A stretch of DNA of 64,000 nucleotides, from assembly GCF_022179465.1 (NCBI RefSeq), contig NZ_BPQV01000001.1, positions 372,001 through 436,000 of the forward strand. The letters run 5' to 3'. The stretch comes from Methylobacterium organophilum. GTDB taxonomy: Bacteria; Pseudomonadota; Alphaproteobacteria; Rhizobiales; Beijerinckiaceae. Both the position numbers and the translations under genes were made by a program. The notes below the pieces were generated by a model, which was not told the DNA's origin, made no database searches, and saw nothing but the letters and a program-made list of their open reading frames with translations. Positions 43,882 through 53,007 of this stretch are shown one piece after another. The stretch's first letter is position 1. Each line of letters starts with the position of its first letter.

Positions 43882-46812
43882 ATGCCCCTGGAGGACCGCC
43901 CCGAGACGCACCGGATCGCCGATGAGGGTGCCGGCGGGTCCACCGTCCCCGATTCGCCCGACGCGCTGGAGAAGGCGCTGCTCGACCTCATCGCCCAGTC
44001 GCGCGGCCAGGCGGCGGAGGATCCGTTCCGCAACCCGGTCCTGGCGGTGACGCTCGCCATCACCCGGCGCCTCGACCGGGGCGAGATCGGGGAAGAGGAT
44101 CTCGATGCCCTGTTCGTGAGCCTGCGCCGCCACGCCCTCACGGAGCGGGCCGCCCGCCTGCGCGGCTATGTCGGGCTCGACGGGGACACCGCGGAGACGA
44201 TCGCCGACCTCGCCGAGCGCCTCGTCGCGGCGATCCCGAAGCGCTCGGGCGATTTCGAGACGTTCCGCGACCTCGTCGGGCGCACGGCCTTCGCCGTGGT
44301 CTTCACCGCGCATCCCACCTTCGGCATGCCCAAGGCCGTGGCCGAGCTGATCGCCGCGGCGGCCTCGGAGCGGGACGAGGCGGCCCGTGTGCCCCTGATC
44401 GAGAAGGCGGCCCAGCGCTCGACCCGGCCCGATGCCCGCATCAGCCTGGACGACGAGTTCGCGCAGGCCTGCCTCGCCGCCAATAACGGCCGCCTCGCCC
44501 TGGACGCCTTCAACGGCGCCCTGATCGATGCGGCCCAGAGGCGCTGGCCCGACCGCTGGACCGAGCTGGTGCCCCGGCCCTTCGCCATCGCGAGCTGGGT
44601 CGGCTGCGACACCGACGGGCGCACCGATATCGGCTGGTGGGACACCCTGCGCTACCGCCTGATCTCCAAGCGCATGCAGCTGGAGCGCCTGCAGCGCGAC
44701 CTGCCCGACGTGCCCGCGACCCGGGTGGTGCGCGAGCTGGCCGCGGGGGCGCTGGCCGCGGTCAACCGCCAGCTCGCCGGGGCGCCCCTGCTCGGCACCA
44801 AGCCGTCGCTGGAGAACGTCCACCGCTTCGCCCTCGCCCTCATCATCGAGCGCGAGCGCGCCCAGCTCGATGCCGGCCCGATCCTCGCCGGGCTCGCGGC
44901 CGCCCTCGGCGCCGCCGAGACCGATGCCGACCGGCGCGCCATCGCGGTGCTGCGCTCGGGCGTGGCCGCCCACGGCCTCTCCAACGCCCTGCCGCATTTC
45001 CGGCTGAACGCCAGCCAGATCCACAACGCCGTGCGCCGGGTGATCGACCTCGAGGGCGAGCCGACGGATGCCGCCCAGCGCCGCACCCATCTCTCGGCGA
45101 TCCACACGCTGCTCAACGACGTGAAGCCCGTGGCGGTGGATTTCGGGGCGCTCGCCGCCGAGCGCGCCTCCGCGGCGCGCCTGATGATGACGATCGCGCA
45201 GATCCTCAAGCACGTCGACGGCTCGCACCCGGTCCGCTTCCTGATCGCGGAGACGGAGACCGGCTACACCCTGCTCGCCGCCCTCTGGCTCGCCCGCCAC
45301 TACGGCATCGCCGACAAGCTCGAGATCACCCCCCTGTTCGAGACGGCGAGCGCCCTGGAGCAGGGCATCCGCGTGCTCGACGATGCCCTGCGCAACCCGC
45401 ATTGGCGCACGCATCTGAAGCGCCTCGGCCGGCTCTCCGTGCAGTTCGGCTACTCGGATTCCGGGCGCTATGTCGGCCAGCTCGCCGCCACCTTCTGGAT
45501 CGAGCGCCTGCGCCTGCGCATCACCGAGATGATGGCGCAGAACGACCTGAAGGATGTCGAGCTCGTCATCTTCGACACCCACGGCGAGTCGATCGGCCGG
45601 GGCGCCCACCCGACCTCCCTGCGCGACCGCCTCGCCTATCTCGCCCCGGAGGATGCGCGCCGCCGCAACCGGGCGGCGGGGCTGCGGACGCGGCTCGAAT
45701 CGAGCTTCCAGGGCTCGGACGGCTACCTGATGTTCGGCACCCCCGCGCTGGCCGCGGCCTCCGTCTCGCGCATCGCCGAGCACGTCTTCGCCGACGACCT
45801 GCGCGAGGACGACGCCTTCTCCGACTACGTCCTGACGGAGGCGGGCACGAAGGCGGGCAGCGACGAGGATCCGATCTACGCCGAGCCCGACTTCGCCGCC
45901 GAGTTCTTCCGCTCCGCCCGGCAGGACATGGAGGCCCTGGTCGAGGATCCGGGCTACGCGGCCCTGCTCGGCACCTTCGGCCCGAGCCTGATCGACCGGA
46001 CCGGCTCGCGCCCCGTCGCCCGCCAGTCCGATTCCGGCGGGCCGGCCATGATCACCCATCCCCGCCAGATGCGGGCGATCCCCAACAACGCCATCCTGCA
46101 GCAGTTGGGCTTCCTCGCGAATTCCCTGCACGGCATGGGCCGGGCCGCGCATCGCGCCCCGGAGACCTTCCGGCACATGCGCGAGGAATCCGTGCGCTTC
46201 TCCCGGGCCTTCCGGCTGGTGCAGCACGCCGCGAGCGTCGGCGATCTCGACGTGCTGCGCGCCTATATCGACACGCTCGATCCCGCCGTGTGGCTGGAGC
46301 GGGCGCGCCGGACGCAGCGCGAGGGACGGCGCGAGGAACTGCTCACCGTGGCGGGCGCCCTCGACCGGCTGAACCTCGCTCCGGATCTGCGCCGCCTGTT
46401 CGGGCGGCTGACCCGCGACTGGCTCTACCTGCAGGCGGCCGCGCCCGACCTCGCAACCATGTCGCCGCGCCTGACCCTGCTCCACGCGATCCGCCTCGCC
46501 CTGATCCACCGGATCTGGTTCCTGGCGGTGCATATCCCGAGCTTCCGGCCCCAGGCCGGCATCACCCGCGAGATGCTGCTGGAGCGCTTCCTGCGGCTCG
46601 ACATCGACGGCTGCCTGCAGCTTCTCGGCGAGATCTACCCGATCACCCCGGACCCGACCCTGGGCCTGAATTTCGGCGAGCCCCCCGGCCCGCGGGATGT
46701 CGGCACCTACGAAGCCGAGCATGCCACCCTGTTCCAGCCGATCCGGGGGATGTTCGAGCGGGTGCGGGAGCTCTCCGGCATCATCCAGCACGAGGTCGGC
46801 GCCTTCGGCTGA
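43882..46812 (+). CDS. Phosphoenolpyruvate carboxylase-like protein, divergent active site
   Basis: PEPC adds bicarbonate to PEP to form oxaloacetate. This 976-residue protein is PEPC-like over its length (SRPVARQ and RQMRAIPNNAILQQLGFL near the C-terminal half, and TAHPT with H144). Key motifs differ from functional PEPC. TAHPTE has Phe in place of Glu; the usual GWVGGDRDGNP reads SWVGCDTDGRTDIGW. GYSDSxKD reads GYSDSGRYVG (R529 for the Lys). FHGRGG reads FDTHGESIGRGAHP (D565 and H567 replace the His and Arg). The C-terminal QNTG is missing (it ends EVGAFG). It may be a second, altered carboxylase or a non-carboxylating paralogue. The ClC gene follows 77 bp later. Confidence 0.85.
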   Translation: MPLEDRPETHRIADEGAGGSTVPDSPDALEKALLDLIAQSRGQAAEDPFRNPVLAVTLAITRRLDRGEIGEEDLDALFVSLRRHALTERAARLRGYVGLDGDTAETIADLAERLVAAIPKRSGDFETFRDLVGRTAFAVVFTAHPTFGMPKAVAELIAAAASERDEAARVPLIEKAAQRSTRPDARISLDDEFAQACLAANNGRLALDAFNGALIDAAQRRWPDRWTELVPRPFAIASWVGCDTDGRTDIGWWDTLRYRLISKRMQLERLQRDLPDVPATRVVRELAAGALAAVNRQLAGAPLLGTKPSLENVHRFALALIIERERAQLDAGPILAGLAAALGAAETDADRRAIAVLRSGVAAHGLSNALPHFRLNASQIHNAVRRVIDLEGEPTDAAQRRTHLSAIHTLLNDVKPVAVDFGALAAERASAARLMMTIAQILKHVDGSHPVRFLIAETETGYTLLAALWLARHYGIADKLEITPLFETASALEQGIRVLDDALRNPHWRTHLKRLGRLSVQFGYSDSGRYVGQLAATFWIERLRLRITEMMAQNDLKDVELVIFDTHGESIGRGAHPTSLRDRLAYLAPEDARRRNRAAGLRTRLESSFQGSDGYLMFGTPALAAASVSRIAEHVFADDLREDDAFSDYVLTEAGTKAGSDEDPIYAEPDFAAEFFRSARQDMEALVEDPGYAALLGTFGPSLIDRTGSRPVARQSDSGGPAMITHPRQMRAIPNNAILQQLGFLANSLHGMGRAAHRAPETFRHMREESVRFSRAFRLVQHAASVGDLDVLRAYIDTLDPAVWLERARRTQREGRREELLTVAGALDRLNLAPDLRRLFGRLTRDWLYLQAAAPDLATMSPRLTLLHAIRLALIHRIWFLAVHIPSFRPQAGITREMLLERFLRLDIDGCLQLLGEIYPITPDPTLGLNFGEPPGPRDVGTYEAEHATLFQPIRGMFERVRELSGIIQHEVGAFG

Positions 46813-46889
46813 GGCGCGCGGAGCGGGCGCGGCAGGTGTGGTAAGGCGCCTCGACGCTCCGCCCGCCTGCCCCGGGATTCGACGCCGCG

Positions 46890-48716
46890 ATGAAGCCCCT
46901 TCCCCTCCGTCCCGCCCGGGCTCTGGTGCACGCGCCCGCCCGGCTGCGGGCGCTGGTGCGGGGCAACGAGGTCGGGCTCGTCCTGCTCGCCGCCGTGACC
47001 GGCTGCCTCGCCGGGCTCGCCGTCGCCGGCATGAGTGCGGCGACGCAGGGCCTGCGCGAAATCCTCTACCGCCTGCCCGACGGCACCCGGCTCAGCGCAG
47101 TGAGCGAATTGCCGCTCTGGCTCCATGGCGGGCCCGCCCTCGGCGGGCTGATCCTCGGGCTCCTGGTGATCCTCGCCGGGCGGGTCCGCCGGGGCCGGCG
47201 CCGGGCGGTGGTGGATCCGATCGAGGCCAACGCCCTGCATGGCGGACGGATGTCGCTGCGCGATTCCGCCTATGTCGCCCTGCAGAACGTCCTCTCCAAC
47301 GGGTGCGGCGCCTCGGTGGGGCTGGAGGCCGGCTACACCCAGATCGCCGGCGGGATCGCCTCGCGGCTCGGCATCGCCTTCGAATTGCGGCGCTCGGACC
47401 TGCGGACGCTGGTCGGCTGCGGCTCGGCCGCGGCGATCGCGGCGGCCTTCGGCTCGCCGCTCACCGGCGCCTTCTACGCCTTCGAGCTGATCATCGGCAC
47501 CTACACCATCGCGACCCTGACGCCGGTCGTGGTCGCGGCCCTGTGCGGCAGCCTCGTCGCCCGGGCGCTGGTGACGCAGGCCGCCTTCGTGGACGTGAGC
47601 GGGCTCGCCGCCACCGCGACCGGGCGCATCACCGCCGCCGACACCCTGCCCTGCCTGGTGCTCGGCCTCGTCTGCGCCCTGCTCGGGATCCTCCTCATGC
47701 GCGGGGTCGCCCTGGTGGAGCGCGCCTTCGAGGCCACCCGCCTGCCCGGGGTGCTGCGGCCGATGCTCGGGGGCGCCTGCGTCGGGGCGCTCGCCTTCGC
47801 CACGACGCCGCAGGTGCTTTCCGGCGGGCACGGCGCCCTGCATCTCCACCTGGAACACGCCGCCGCGCTCTCGGGCGCCGGGGCCCTCGCCGGGCTGCTC
47901 GTCGCCAAGGCGGCGGCCTCGGCGATCTCGATCGGCTCCGGCTTCCGCGGCGGGCTGTTCTTCGCCTCGCTGTTCCTGGGGGCGCTCGCCGGCAAGCTCT
48001 TCGCGGTTCTCGCCCCGCTGGCATGGCCGGGCTTCGAAGCCTTCGCGTTGACGCCCGTCGCCTATGCCGTTGTCGGCATGAGCGCGCTCGCCGTCGCCAT
48101 CATCGGCGGCCCGCTCACCATGACCTTCCTCGCCCTCGAAATGACCGGAAGCTTTCCCGTGGCCGGCCTTGTGCTTGCCGCCGTGATCGCATCCTCGCTG
48201 ACCGTGCGGAAGACCTTCGGGTATTCTTTCGCCACCTGGCGGTTCCACTTGCGCGGCGAGAGCATCCGCTCGGCCCACGATGTCGGCTGGATCCGCAACC
48301 TCAGCGTCGGGCGCCTGATGCGCAAGGACATCCGGCCCGTCCCCCTCGATACCCCCCTCTCCGTCTTCCTGCGGGAGCATCCCCTCGGCTCGCCCTCCCG
48401 CGTCGTGGTGGTGGACGGAAAGGGGCGCTATGCCGGCATCGTCCTGGTCCCGGAGGCGCATGCCCTCGTCGGCAGCGGGGAGGAGGCGCCGGCCCTGAGC
48501 GACGTGGTGCGCTACGCCGACACCTTCCTCGAGCCGCAGATGAACGCCAAGCAGGCGGCAGCCGCCTTCGACCACGCCGAGAGCGAGGCGCTGGCCGTGG
48601 TCGAGAGCCGGGACAGCCGCAAGGTCATCGGCCTGCTGACGGAGAGCCACACCCTGAAACGCTACAGCGAGGAACTCGACCGCCAGCGCCGGGCGATGGT
48701 CGGGGAGACGGTATAG
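46890..48716 (+). CDS. ClC-type chloride channel/antiporter with C-terminal CBS region
   Basis: The 608-residue product has about ten membrane helices of the ClC fold (to about 440), then a soluble region with CBS-like sequence (SVGRLMRKDIRPVPLDTPLSVFLREHP, RVVVVDGKGRYAGIVLVPE). The selectivity motifs differ from the norm. The first reads GCGASVGLEAGYTQIAG where GKEGPxxH/GREGP is expected, retaining E146 but losing Arg and Pro. The GxFxP motif reads GSGFRGGLFFASLFLGA. This subgroup is known as voltage-gated ClC-type channel proteins in Methylobacterium and others. The ion and coupling (channel or H+/Cl- exchange) cannot be predicted. It follows the PEPC-like gene and precedes a tartrate dehydrogenase gene. 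Confidence 0.88.
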   Translation: MKPLPLRPARALVHAPARLRALVRGNEVGLVLLAAVTGCLAGLAVAGMSAATQGLREILYRLPDGTRLSAVSELPLWLHGGPALGGLILGLLVILAGRVRRGRRRAVVDPIEANALHGGRMSLRDSAYVALQNVLSNGCGASVGLEAGYTQIAGGIASRLGIAFELRRSDLRTLVGCGSAAAIAAAFGSPLTGAFYAFELIIGTYTIATLTPVVVAALCGSLVARALVTQAAFVDVSGLAATATGRITAADTLPCLVLGLVCALLGILLMRGVALVERAFEATRLPGVLRPMLGGACVGALAFATTPQVLSGGHGALHLHLEHAAALSGAGALAGLLVAKAAASAISIGSGFRGGLFFASLFLGALAGKLFAVLAPLAWPGFEAFALTPVAYAVVGMSALAVAIIGGPLTMTFLALEMTGSFPVAGLVLAAVIASSLTVRKTFGYSFATWRFHLRGESIRSAHDVGWIRNLSVGRLMRKDIRPVPLDTPLSVFLREHPLGSPSRVVVVDGKGRYAGIVLVPEAHALVGSGEEAPALSDVVRYADTFLEPQMNAKQAAAAFDHAESEALAVVESRDSRKVIGLLTESHTLKRYSEELDRQRRAMVGETV

Positions 48717-48789
48717 ACATGGGTGGTTGACGCCGGGCTCGGTCCGCGTCACGCGGTGCCGCAAAAATGAGCGGCCCAAGGGAGGTTTC

Positions 48790-49869
48790 ATGTCCGGATC
48801 GAACCGCAATTACCGCATCGCGGTGATCCCCGGCGACGGCATCGGCAAGGAGGTCGTGCCCGAGGGCGTGCGGGTGCTGGAACAGGCGGCCAAGCGCCAC
48901 GGCTTCACCCTGAGCCAGGACTGGTTCGATTTCGCCTCCTGCGACTATTACGAGCGGCACGGGCGGATGATGCCCGAGGACTGGAAGGCGCGGATCGGCG
49001 GCCATGACGCCATCTTCTTCGGCGCCGTCGGCATGCCGGACCGCGTGCCCGACCACATCTCGCTCTGGGGCTCCCTGATCCAGTTCCGGCGGGAATTCGA
49101 CCAGTACGTGAACCTGCGCCCCGTGCGCCTGATGCCGGGCGTGCCCTGCCCGCTGGCGGGCCGCAAACCCGGCGACATCGATTTCTGGGTCGTCCGGGAG
49201 AACACGGAGGGCGAGTACTCGAATGCCGGCGGCCGGATGTTCGCCGGCACCGAGCGGGAATTCGCCGTGCAGGAGAGCGTCTTCACCCGTCACGGCGTCG
49301 ACCGGGTGCTGCGCTTCGCCTTCGATCTCGCCCGCTCGCGGTCGAAGAAGCACCTGACCTCGGCCACGAAGTCAAACGGCATCTCGATCACCATGCCGTA
49401 CTGGGACGAGCGGGTGCGCGAGATCTCGGAAGCCTATCCGGACGTGCAGTGGGACCAGTACCACATCGACATCCTGACCGCGCATTTCGTGCTCAACCCG
49501 GACCGGTTCGACGTGGTGGTGGCCTCGAACCTCTTCGGCGACATCCTGTCCGATCTCGGCCCCGCCTGCGCCGGCACGATCGGCATCGCGCCCTCGGGCA
49601 ACATCAATCCGGAGCGGAAGCACCCCTCCGTGTTCGAGCCGGTGCACGGCTCGGCCCCGGACATCGCGGGCGCCGGGATCGCCAATCCGATCGGGCAGAT
49701 CTGGTCGGGGGCGATGATGCTGGAGCATCTGGGCGAGCGTGACGCCGCGGCCGAGATCGTCGCCGGCATCGAGCGGGTGCTGGCCGAGGGGACCCTGCGC
49801 ACCCGGGACCTCGGCGGCAGCGCGGATACCGAAGCCTGCGGAAAGGCGGTCGCGGAAGCACTGGGCTGA
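48790..49869 (+). CDS. Tartrate dehydrogenase/decarboxylase or D-malate dehydrogenase
   Basis: This NAD-dependent isopropylmalate-dehydrogenase-family enzyme of 359 residues oxidises tartrate or D-malate, with decarboxylation. The start MSGSNRNYRIAVIPGDGIGKEVV is typical of TtuC/DmlA. Other motifs are DFWVVRENTEGEYSNAGG (substrate Arg/Glu/Tyr), SATKSNGISITMPYWDE (catalytic Lys), VASNLFGDILSDLGP (Mg-binding Asp) and HGSAPDIAGAGIANPIGQIWSGAMML. ATG 48790 follows GGGAGGTTTC. It may make oxaloacetate or glycerate from imported acids. The VOC gene follows at 25 bp. Confidence 0.9.
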   Translation: MSGSNRNYRIAVIPGDGIGKEVVPEGVRVLEQAAKRHGFTLSQDWFDFASCDYYERHGRMMPEDWKARIGGHDAIFFGAVGMPDRVPDHISLWGSLIQFRREFDQYVNLRPVRLMPGVPCPLAGRKPGDIDFWVVRENTEGEYSNAGGRMFAGTEREFAVQESVFTRHGVDRVLRFAFDLARSRSKKHLTSATKSNGISITMPYWDERVREISEAYPDVQWDQYHIDILTAHFVLNPDRFDVVVASNLFGDILSDLGPACAGTIGIAPSGNINPERKHPSVFEPVHGSAPDIAGAGIANPIGQIWSGAMMLEHLGERDAAAEIVAGIERVLAEGTLRTRDLGGSADTEACGKAVAEALG

Positions 49870-49893
49870 GGCCGAAGACGGGAGGGATCCGCG

Positions 49894-50319
49894 ATGGCGT
49901 CGACACCGCCGCCCCTCGGAGGCGTGCTCGAGACCGCCCTCTACGTGGACGACATGGAGCGCGCCCGCGCCTTCTACGAGGACGTGCTCGGGTTGAGGCC
50001 CATGGTCGCCGACCATCGGCTCGTGGCCTATCCCGTGGGCACGGCCTGCGTGCTCCTGCTGTTCCGGCGCGGCAGCACGCTCGGTCCGGTGACCCTGCCC
50101 GGCGGCGTGCTGCCGCCCCATGACGGGTCTGGACCGCTCCATTTCGCGCTCCGCATCGCCCGCGCCGACCTCGACGCCTGGATCGCGCATCTGACAGCGA
50201 GCGGCGTACCGATCGAGAGCCGGATCGATTGGCCGAAGGGCGGTGCGTCCCTCTATCTCCGCGATCCCGACGGGCACCTTGCCGAGCTCGCCACGCCGGG
50301 CCTCTGGGCGAATTACTGA
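49894..50319 (+). CDS. VOC/glyoxalase-family protein
   Basis: A 141-residue vicinal-oxygen-chelate protein with two betaalphabetabetabeta repeats (LETALYVDDMERARAFYEDVLGL, LHFALRIARADLDAWIAHL) and the metal/ligand residues His (GPLHFALRI) and Glu (DGHLAELATPG). A GGGAGGATCC ribosome-binding site precedes the ATG. It follows the tartrate/malate dehydrogenase at 25 bp and probably shares its transcript. The substrate is unknown; glyoxalase, bleomycin-resistance or dioxygenase-like roles are all possible. Confidence 0.85.
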   Translation: MASTPPPLGGVLETALYVDDMERARAFYEDVLGLRPMVADHRLVAYPVGTACVLLLFRRGSTLGPVTLPGGVLPPHDGSGPLHFALRIARADLDAWIAHLTASGVPIESRIDWPKGGASLYLRDPDGHLAELATPGLWANY

Positions 50320-50520
50320 CGCTGGAGGCCCGTGCCGCGGCGCGGGCCGAAGCCAAGCTCCCAGTATAGCCGGGACAAATATCAATACAGGATAAGACCC
50401 CCCCAACAAAACACAATCCCTGGATGCAATCTGGAACGCTTTTCTCCGCCTGATCGTTGCGAGCCCGGTTTCGGCGCCCATCACGGCGTTCGACGCAATC
50501 GCAGCAGGGAGAAACGAACC

Positions 50521-51351
50521 ATGACGAAGCTCCTTCGGGGTACAGCCACGGCGGCCATTCTGGTGCTCGGCGTCGCCACCGCCCTGGCACAGGGTGGCGG
50601 TGCGGGGGGTGCGGGCGGCGGGGCCGGTGGTGCCGCTGGCGGTGGGGCCGGCGTGGGCGCCGGTGGCGGAGCCGGTGGGGGCGCAGGCGGTGCGGGCGGT
50701 GGCGCCCGCGGTGGCGGCGGCGAGATGGGCGGCGGGGCGGCGGGAGGCGCCGCGGGTGGCGCGGCCGGCGGCGGAGCGGCCGGTCCTCGGGGCGGTGCCG
50801 GCGAGGCCGGCCAGCGCGGCGGCGCGGCCGGGCGCGAGGAGGGTGCGGCCGGCCAGCCGGGGGAACGCGGCGGCCGCGAGGGCGCCGACAAGGCAGGCCA
50901 GGGCGAGCGCGGACAGCCGAACCGGACCGAGCCGGGTCAGCGCAACGGGCGCGATGCGGCGGGCGAGCGCGGTGGCCGGGAGGGCGCCGGGGAACGCGGC
51001 GGCAAGGCCGATGGCAAGACCGAGGGTCGGGGCGAGCGGGGCGCGGCCGGCGAGCGCAGCGGCGGAGCCCGGTCCACGGAGGCGCGCGGCGCTTCCCGGA
51101 GTCTGAACACGACGCAGCGCACGGAATTCCGCCAGTCGATCACCCGCACCAACGTGCAGCGGCTCAGCAACGTGAACTTCTCGGTGAATGTCGGCACGGC
51201 CATCCCGCGCTCCGTCCACCTGCATCCGCTCCCGCCGGCGATCCTGACCCTGGTGCCGGCCTATCGCGGCTTCCAGTTCATCCTGGTCGGGGACGACATC
51301 GTCATCATCGATCCCGATACCTACGAGATCGTGGACGTGATCCCGGCCTGA
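50521..51351 (+). CDS. DUF1236 exported protein with Gly/Ala-rich repeats
   Basis: The 276-residue product has a signal peptide (MTKLLRGTATAAILVLGVA, cut near ALAQ). A very Gly/Ala-rich repeat region (about 24-90) follows, then GERGGREGA and similar Gly-Glu-Arg repeats. A DUF1236-type C-terminus ends it (RTEFRQSITRTNVQRLSNVNFSVNVGTAIPRSVHLHPLPP, then PAYRGFQFILVGDDIVIIDP). ATG 50521 is preceded by GGGAGAAACG; the ORF start at 50332 is a longer, non-conserved leader. DUF1236 proteins are common secreted proteins in Hyphomicrobiales, of unknown role. The region is compositionally unlike its neighbours. Confidence 0.85.
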   Translation: MTKLLRGTATAAILVLGVATALAQGGGAGGAGGGAGGAAGGGAGVGAGGGAGGGAGGAGGGARGGGGEMGGGAAGGAAGGAAGGGAAGPRGGAGEAGQRGGAAGREEGAAGQPGERGGREGADKAGQGERGQPNRTEPGQRNGRDAAGERGGREGAGERGGKADGKTEGRGERGAAGERSGGARSTEARGASRSLNTTQRTEFRQSITRTNVQRLSNVNFSVNVGTAIPRSVHLHPLPPAILTLVPAYRGFQFILVGDDIVIIDPDTYEIVDVIPA

Positions 51352-51372
51352 TCGGCAGGGCTTGCGTCACGG

Positions 51373-51399
51373 CGGCCGCGGAGCGATCCGCGGCCGTTT
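51373..51399. terminator. Bidirectional terminator between DUF1236 gene and hrcA
   Basis: A perfect 10-bp palindromic stem (CGGCCGCGGA with TCCGCGGCCG) and GCGA tetraloop, followed by TTT, separates the convergent genes. Confidence 0.8.
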
Positions 51400-51404
51400 C
51401 GCGT

Positions 51405-52499
51405 TCAGCGCCCGCGGTCGAGCAGGCCCGAGACGACGCGGGCGGTGTAGTCCACCATCGGCACAATCCGGGCATAGTTGAGCCGGGTCGGTCCGATCAC
51501 CCCGACGACGCCCACGATCTTCTGGTCGCCGTCCCGGAAAGGCGCGGCGATCAGCGAGGAGCCGGAGAGCGAGAACAGCTTGTTCTCCGAGCCGATGAAG
51601 ATGCGCACGCCGTCCCCCTCCTCGGCGCGGGAGAGGAGCTCGATCACGTCCTTCTGCGTCTCGAGATCGTTGAACAGCAGGCGGATGCGTTCGAGATCCT
51701 CGACCGCCCGCAGATCTTCCAAGAGGTTGGCCTGGCCGCGTACGATGAGCTGGCGCGCCTCGGAGGGTCCCACCGTGGTGGCGAGCCCGGCATCGACCAG
51801 GCGCTCGGTGATCGCGTCGAGCTCGCGCTTCATTGCCTGGCGGCCCGCCTCGATCTCCGCCCGCAACAGGTCGAGGCTACGCCCGTTCAGGCGGGCGTTG
51901 AGGTAGTTCGAGGCCTCCTGCAGCGCGCTGGCCGGCAAGCCCGGCGGCAGGTCGAGCAGGCGGTTCTCGACCGAGCCGTCGACCGAGACCAGCACCACCA
52001 GGGCCCGGTGAGGATCGAGCCGCACGAACTCGATATGCCGGAGGCCCGCATTCGCCTTCGTGGTCAGCACCACGCCGGCCCCGCGGGAGATCCCCGAGAG
52101 CAGGCTGGAGGCCTCGGTCAGGGCGCTGTCGAAGGTGTGGCGCGAGGCTGCCGCCCGCATCTGCGCCTCGATGCGCCCCTTCTCCTCCTGGCCGACATCG
52201 CCGAGTTCCATGATCGCGTCGACGAAGAAGCGCAGGCCGTGCTCCGTGGGCAGCCGGCCGGCGGAGGTGTGGGGCGCGAAGATGAGCCCGGACTGCTCCA
52301 GATCCGACATCACGTTGCGGATCGAGGCGGGCGACAGCCCCATCGGCAGGATGCGCGCGAGGTTGCGCGAGCCCACCGGCTCACCCGTGGTGAGGTAGCT
52401 CTCGACGATCTGGCGAAAGATCTCCCGCGCCCGGTCGTTCATCTGCGCGAGCGCGTGGCTCTGGAGCGGGGGGAAAGGGGAGGAGAAGGAATCGGACAA
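51405..52499 (-). CDS. hrcA: Heat-inducible transcriptional repressor HrcA
   Basis: HrcA represses chaperone operons (groESL, dnaK) by binding the CIRCE element, and is stabilised by GroEL. The 364-residue product has the winged-helix start ([30 protein letters not shown] and [39 protein letters not shown]), the GAF-like middle, and a C-terminal [17 protein letters not shown] and [28 protein letters not shown]. The start may be TTG 52497-52499 (MSDSFSSP) or ATG 52440-52442 (MNDRAREIF); neither has a good Shine-Dalgarno. No grpE gene is adjacent and no CIRCE element was found nearby. Confidence 0.95.
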   Translation of the reverse strand: MSDSFSSPFPPLQSHALAQMNDRAREIFRQIVESYLTTGEPVGSRNLARILPMGLSPASIRNVMSDLEQSGLIFAPHTSAGRLPTEHGLRFFVDAIMELGDVGQEEKGRIEAQMRAAASRHTFDSALTEASSLLSGISRGAGVVLTTKANAGLRHIEFVRLDPHRALVVLVSVDGSVENRLLDLPPGLPASALQEASNYLNARLNGRSLDLLRAEIEAGRQAMKRELDAITERLVDAGLATTVGPSEARQLIVRGQANLLEDLRAVEDLERIRLLFNDLETQKDVIELLSRAEEGDGVRIFIGSENKLFSLSGSSLIAAPFRDGDQKIVGVVGVIGPTRLNYARIVPMVDYTARVVSGLLDRGR

Positions 52500-52697
52500 G
52501 GTGGGAAACGGACAGGCTCTTCAGGGCGGCGGCCGATTGTGTCCGCTCACCGCCCCGCGATCAATCCGGACGCTGCGCCGCTACGGCAGCGGGGATGATC
52601 CGCGTCGCTCGCGCGTCTCACAGAGGTGAGGAACGCCCGGACAGATCCCGCCCGGCCCGATCCCGAAGACCGGTCATCGACAGGAGGAAGACCCACC

Positions 52698-52985
52698 GTG
52701 ACAGCGACCTTCAGGAAGCTCGCCCCCCGGCTCGTGGCGATCGCGATCGGCCTCGGCGGCATCGGGCTCGCCGCCGCGCCGCGGCCGGCGGCGGCCGCCC
52801 CGATCGCCGTGCCCGCCGACGCGCTGGCGCAGGAAGGCCCCGCCATCGAGATCCAGCACCGGCGCTGGCACCGGCATCATCGCCGTCACCGTCATCTCTG
52901 GCACCGCCATCCCCGGCATCATTGGCACCGCCATCGCCATCATCGCCACTGGCAGCGTCCGGTCCACCGCAAGCACTGGCGCTGA
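52698..52985 (+). CDS. Small His-rich exported protein
   Basis: The 95-residue product starts at GTG 52698-52700 behind an AGGAGGAAGACCC ribosome-binding site. A signal peptide (LVAIAIGLGGIGLAAAPRPAAA) precedes a mature end that is extremely rich in His and Arg (about 17 His in the last 42 residues), a likely metal-binding tail. It lies between divergent hrcA and rph. A hairpin with a T-rich tail follows. No family is recognised; it may be a periplasmic metal buffer. Confidence 0.75.
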   Translation: MTATFRKLAPRLVAIAIGLGGIGLAAAPRPAAAAPIAVPADALAQEGPAIEIQHRRWHRHHRRHRHLWHRHPRHHWHRHRHHRHWQRPVHRKHWR

Positions 52986-53007
52986 CGCGACCGCTCCGCC
53001 CGACCGG

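Noticed and set aside
43381-46791. 1136-codon minus-strand frame opposite the PEPC-like gene
   Set aside because: It is the antisense shadow of the PEPC-like gene; only the last 101 codons after 43686 lie outside that gene and look real (membrane helix, coupled start).
46697-48730. 677-codon plus-strand and 700-codon minus-strand frames over the ClC gene
   Set aside because: Both are Arg/Gly/Ala-rich shadow frames; the ClC frame has clear membrane helices and CBS motifs.
51405-52700. CIRCE element near hrcA
   Set aside because: No TTAGCACTC-N9-GAGTGCTAA-type sequence was found.
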